Assembly: GCA_964436125.1 (NCBI GenBank)
Contig: CAYTBT010000064.1
Location: 1-7,799 of the forward strand
Length of the DNA: 7,799 nucleotides
Direction of reading: 5' to 3'
Origin: CAYRFF01 sp964436125
GTDB taxonomy: Bacteria > Bacteroidota > Bacteroidia > Chitinophagales > Saprospiraceae
Below are positions 6,790 through 7,799 of the stretch, piece after piece. The translations under genes were made by a program, and so were the position numbers. How positions within the stretch are numbered: position 1 is the first letter of the stretch; every line of letters begins with the position of its first letter. The notes under the pieces are model-generated. The model had not been told where the DNA came from and searched no databases. It worked only from the letters and a program-made list of their open reading frames with translations.

Positions 6790-6963
6790 ATGAATATTAT
6801 GTCATTGCGTTGGGCGCTCCTCTTTTTCATCATAGCACTTATTGCAGCAGTATTTGCTTGGGGCGATATAGCTGTAGGTACTGAATTTGCAGGCATATTG
6901 ATTTTCTGTCTATTTATGGGACTTGCAGTCGTATTTTTCATCTCCGGATTACTTAATAAATAG
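6790..6963 (+). CDS. Small DUF1328-type (YtjA-like) membrane protein
   Basis: This 57-residue gene is easily missed for its size. It opens MNIMSLRWALLFFIIALIAA and ends in ISGLLNK, with two hydrophobic helices (about 8-25 and 34-54) joined by WGDIAVGTEF. The pattern RWAL-F-IALIAAVF, then G-IA-G, then a second helix ending near the C-terminus fits the DUF1328 family of small inner-membrane proteins, whose function is unknown. The ATG at 6790 is used; Met4 (6799) is an alternative. It starts 18 nt after the kdsD stop codon on the same strand and is likely in the same transcript. Family assignment is by eye. Confidence 0.75.
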   Translation: MNIMSLRWALLFFIIALIAAVFAWGDIAVGTEFAGILIFCLFMGLAVVFFISGLLNK

Positions 6964-7050
6964 TCTTCTCCATAGGACTTGAAAATCGATAAGGCGTACT
7001 TGGGCTTTCCTTTTACTATTCTCCCTTCAAAAGCAAGCTTTCTCGGGAGC

Positions 7051-7090
7051 TAATAAAAAGAAAAGCCTGTTCCGCTACGCGGAACAGGCT
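7051..7090 (-). terminator. intrinsic terminator of ssrA
   Basis: A perfect 12-bp stem, AGCCTGTTCCGC (7064-7075) and GCGGAACAGGCT (7079-7090), closes a 3-nt loop. On the minus strand it is followed by TTTCTTTTTATTA. It starts 11 nt past the tmRNA 3' end. In the plus direction the downstream sequence is not T-rich, so it works mainly for ssrA. Confidence 0.92.
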
Positions 7091-7101
7091 CGTATTCTCT
7101 G

Positions 7102-7476
7102 TGGAGCTGGAGAGATTCGAACTCTCGTCCAGTGAAAGCATCAATCAACTTTCTACATGTTTAGAAAATGATTGTATTGTCGGGAAACTGGAAGGTTCAT
7201 CTTCCTACCAAAACAATTTCCGTAGCTTCTATTATTTCGTATCGCAATCGAAGCAGGTTGCGATACTAGTCCGAGAAAGTCGAGTGCGGCACGCTGTGTA
7301 TCGGACGTCAAGCGCACGGCACATAATGGTCAGTTAATCAATTCTGATTACGCTGCCATAGCAAATCTATTATTGCCATTCAAAAAGGTTGATAGTTATT
7401 TAATAACGGAGTAAACCATCGTGCTCCGACATGCTTACTGACCAGATTTACTTTCCTGTCGATGCCAGTCAGCCCC
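7102..7476 (-). ncRNA. ssrA: Transfer-messenger RNA (tmRNA)
   Basis: tmRNA with SmpB frees stalled ribosomes and tags the unfinished protein for proteolysis. The 5' end GGGGCUG (7476-7470) pairs with CAGCUCC (7109-7103) to form the acceptor stem, and the T arm GAGAG-UUCGAAU-CUCUC precedes it. The discriminator A is at 7102; the next bases are not CCA, so CCA must be added after transcription. Pseudoknot PK1 is visible: CGGAG (7428-7424) with CUCCG (7411-7407), and GAUGG (7420-7416) with CUAUC (7395-7391). The tag frame begins 13 nt later with GGC (7377-7375) and ends at UAA (7350-7348), reading GNNRFAMAA. Helix 5 (7359-7326) encloses its last codons. A perfect 9-bp stem at 7239-7266 belongs to the later pseudoknot region. 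Length is 375 nt, normal for a one-piece tmRNA. I found no convincing promoter consensus upstream. Confidence 0.95.
7348..7377 (-). other. tmRNA proteolysis-tag reading frame
   Basis: Nine codons and a UAA stop inside ssrA encode GNNRFAMAA, added after the alanine carried by tmRNA. Placement rests on the distance from PK1 and on the stop codon lying in helix 5. The hydrophobic AMAA end fits a protease-recognition tail. Compared with the GENNYALAA type known in Bacteroidales, the acidic residue and the Tyr and Leu are replaced and an Arg is present. Confidence 0.85.
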
Positions 7477-7799
7477 ATATTGGATTCTTTACAACGTACC
7501 GATGCCTGAAATTGTTCCCGATGTGGTAAATATTTATGGAAAACTGCATCATCAAGCGACTGTCACCGATACAGAGGACGATATTCTTGTAAACGTATCT
7601 GCTAACCTAATCTGACCTCTCCGAGGTCTGGAATCTGACGGGGTCAAGAATCTTTTCTGATTGTAGTAGTTGATTAAATCGGTTCGCACCGCCGTGCGTA
7701 CCTACGAGAAATATATTTTCGAAATGCACATAGGACCACACGGTGGTTCCTGAGCATTCTAAGATAAAAACAAGCATTTTAATACTTTTTTTCAAAAAT
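7477..7799. other. Right-edge region with small hairpins and no convincing gene
   Basis: These 323 nt lie upstream of ssrA and should contain its promoter, though no clear consensus is seen. A 62-codon minus-strand frame (7607-7795) has no recognisable domain and overlaps the hairpins, so it is not called. Hairpins: GACCTC-TCC-GAGGTC (7614-7628) flanked by the direct repeat AATCTGAC (7609-7616 and 7632-7639); GGT-T-CGCAC / GTGCG-T-ACC (7681-7702); and AGGACCAC / GTGGTTCCT with one bulge (7732-7751). Confidence 0.55.

Noticed and set aside
7021..7049. CTCCC / GGGAG hairpin downstream of the small membrane-protein gene
   Set aside because: Interrupted stem and followed by CTAATAAAAAG on the plus strand, so not a credible plus-strand terminator.
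7101..7337. 78-codon plus-strand frame
   Set aside because: It lies entirely antisense to the tmRNA gene, whose structure explains the sequence.
7328..7445. 8-bp complementarity TGGTCAGT / ACTGACCA inside tmRNA
   Set aside because: It competes with the well-supported helix 5 and is probably coincidental.
7607..7795. 62-codon minus-strand frame at the right edge
   Set aside because: No recognisable domain, no promoter or ribosome-binding support, and it overlaps several hairpins; treated as chance.
1..7799. CRISPR array, insertion sequence, toxin-antitoxin or defence module
   Set aside because: No regularly spaced repeats, transposase motifs, terminal inverted repeats around a gene or defence domains were found; the genes are core functions.

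Overview
The window looks like chromosomal core sequence from a Gram-negative member of the Bacteroidota, probably order Bacteroidales; a Porphyromonas-like organism is possible but cannot be fixed by eye. Four things point there: the compact rpsF-rpsR-rplI ribosomal cluster with no gene between rpsF and rpsR; a textbook Bacteroidota promoter (TTTG, 20-nt spacer, TAnnTTTG) in front of rpsF; mostly absent Shine-Dalgarno sequences; and a tmRNA without an encoded CCA whose tag resembles the GENNYALAA type of this phylum. A Kdo-pathway enzyme indicates a lipopolysaccharide-bearing outer membrane.

Layout from left to right. Positions 1-176 hold no gene, only short repeats and a possible terminator. 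A UbiA-superfamily membrane prenyltransferase (177-1193, minus) stands alone behind a palindrome-rich upstream region. The ribosomal operon rpsF (S6), rpsR (S18), rplI (L9) runs leftward from 2754 to 1557, with a clear promoter at 2796-2827 and a hairpin plus polypyrimidine terminator at 1443-1530. A 307-nt stretch without a recognisable gene separates it from recQ (3146-5347, minus), a RecQ helicase with a C-terminal extension. After a 458-nt divergent gap comes kdsD (5806-6771, plus, GTG start), followed 18 nt later by a 57-residue DUF1328-type membrane protein (6790-6963). The tmRNA gene ssrA lies on the minus strand at 7102-7476 with a strong intrinsic terminator at 7051-7090. The right edge (7477-7799) has several small hairpins and no convincing gene.

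Functionally these are housekeeping units: translation (S6, S18, L9) and ribosome rescue (tmRNA), DNA repair (RecQ), envelope sugar synthesis (KdsD) and a lipid/quinone-type prenyl transfer (UbiA family). I found no mobile element, CRISPR array, toxin-antitoxin pair or defence cassette. The points most worth a second look are the unusual tmRNA tag (GNNRFAMAA), the nested palindromes before the prenyltransferase gene, and the pair of mutually exclusive hairpins between that gene and the ribosomal operon. No clearly new system is supported.
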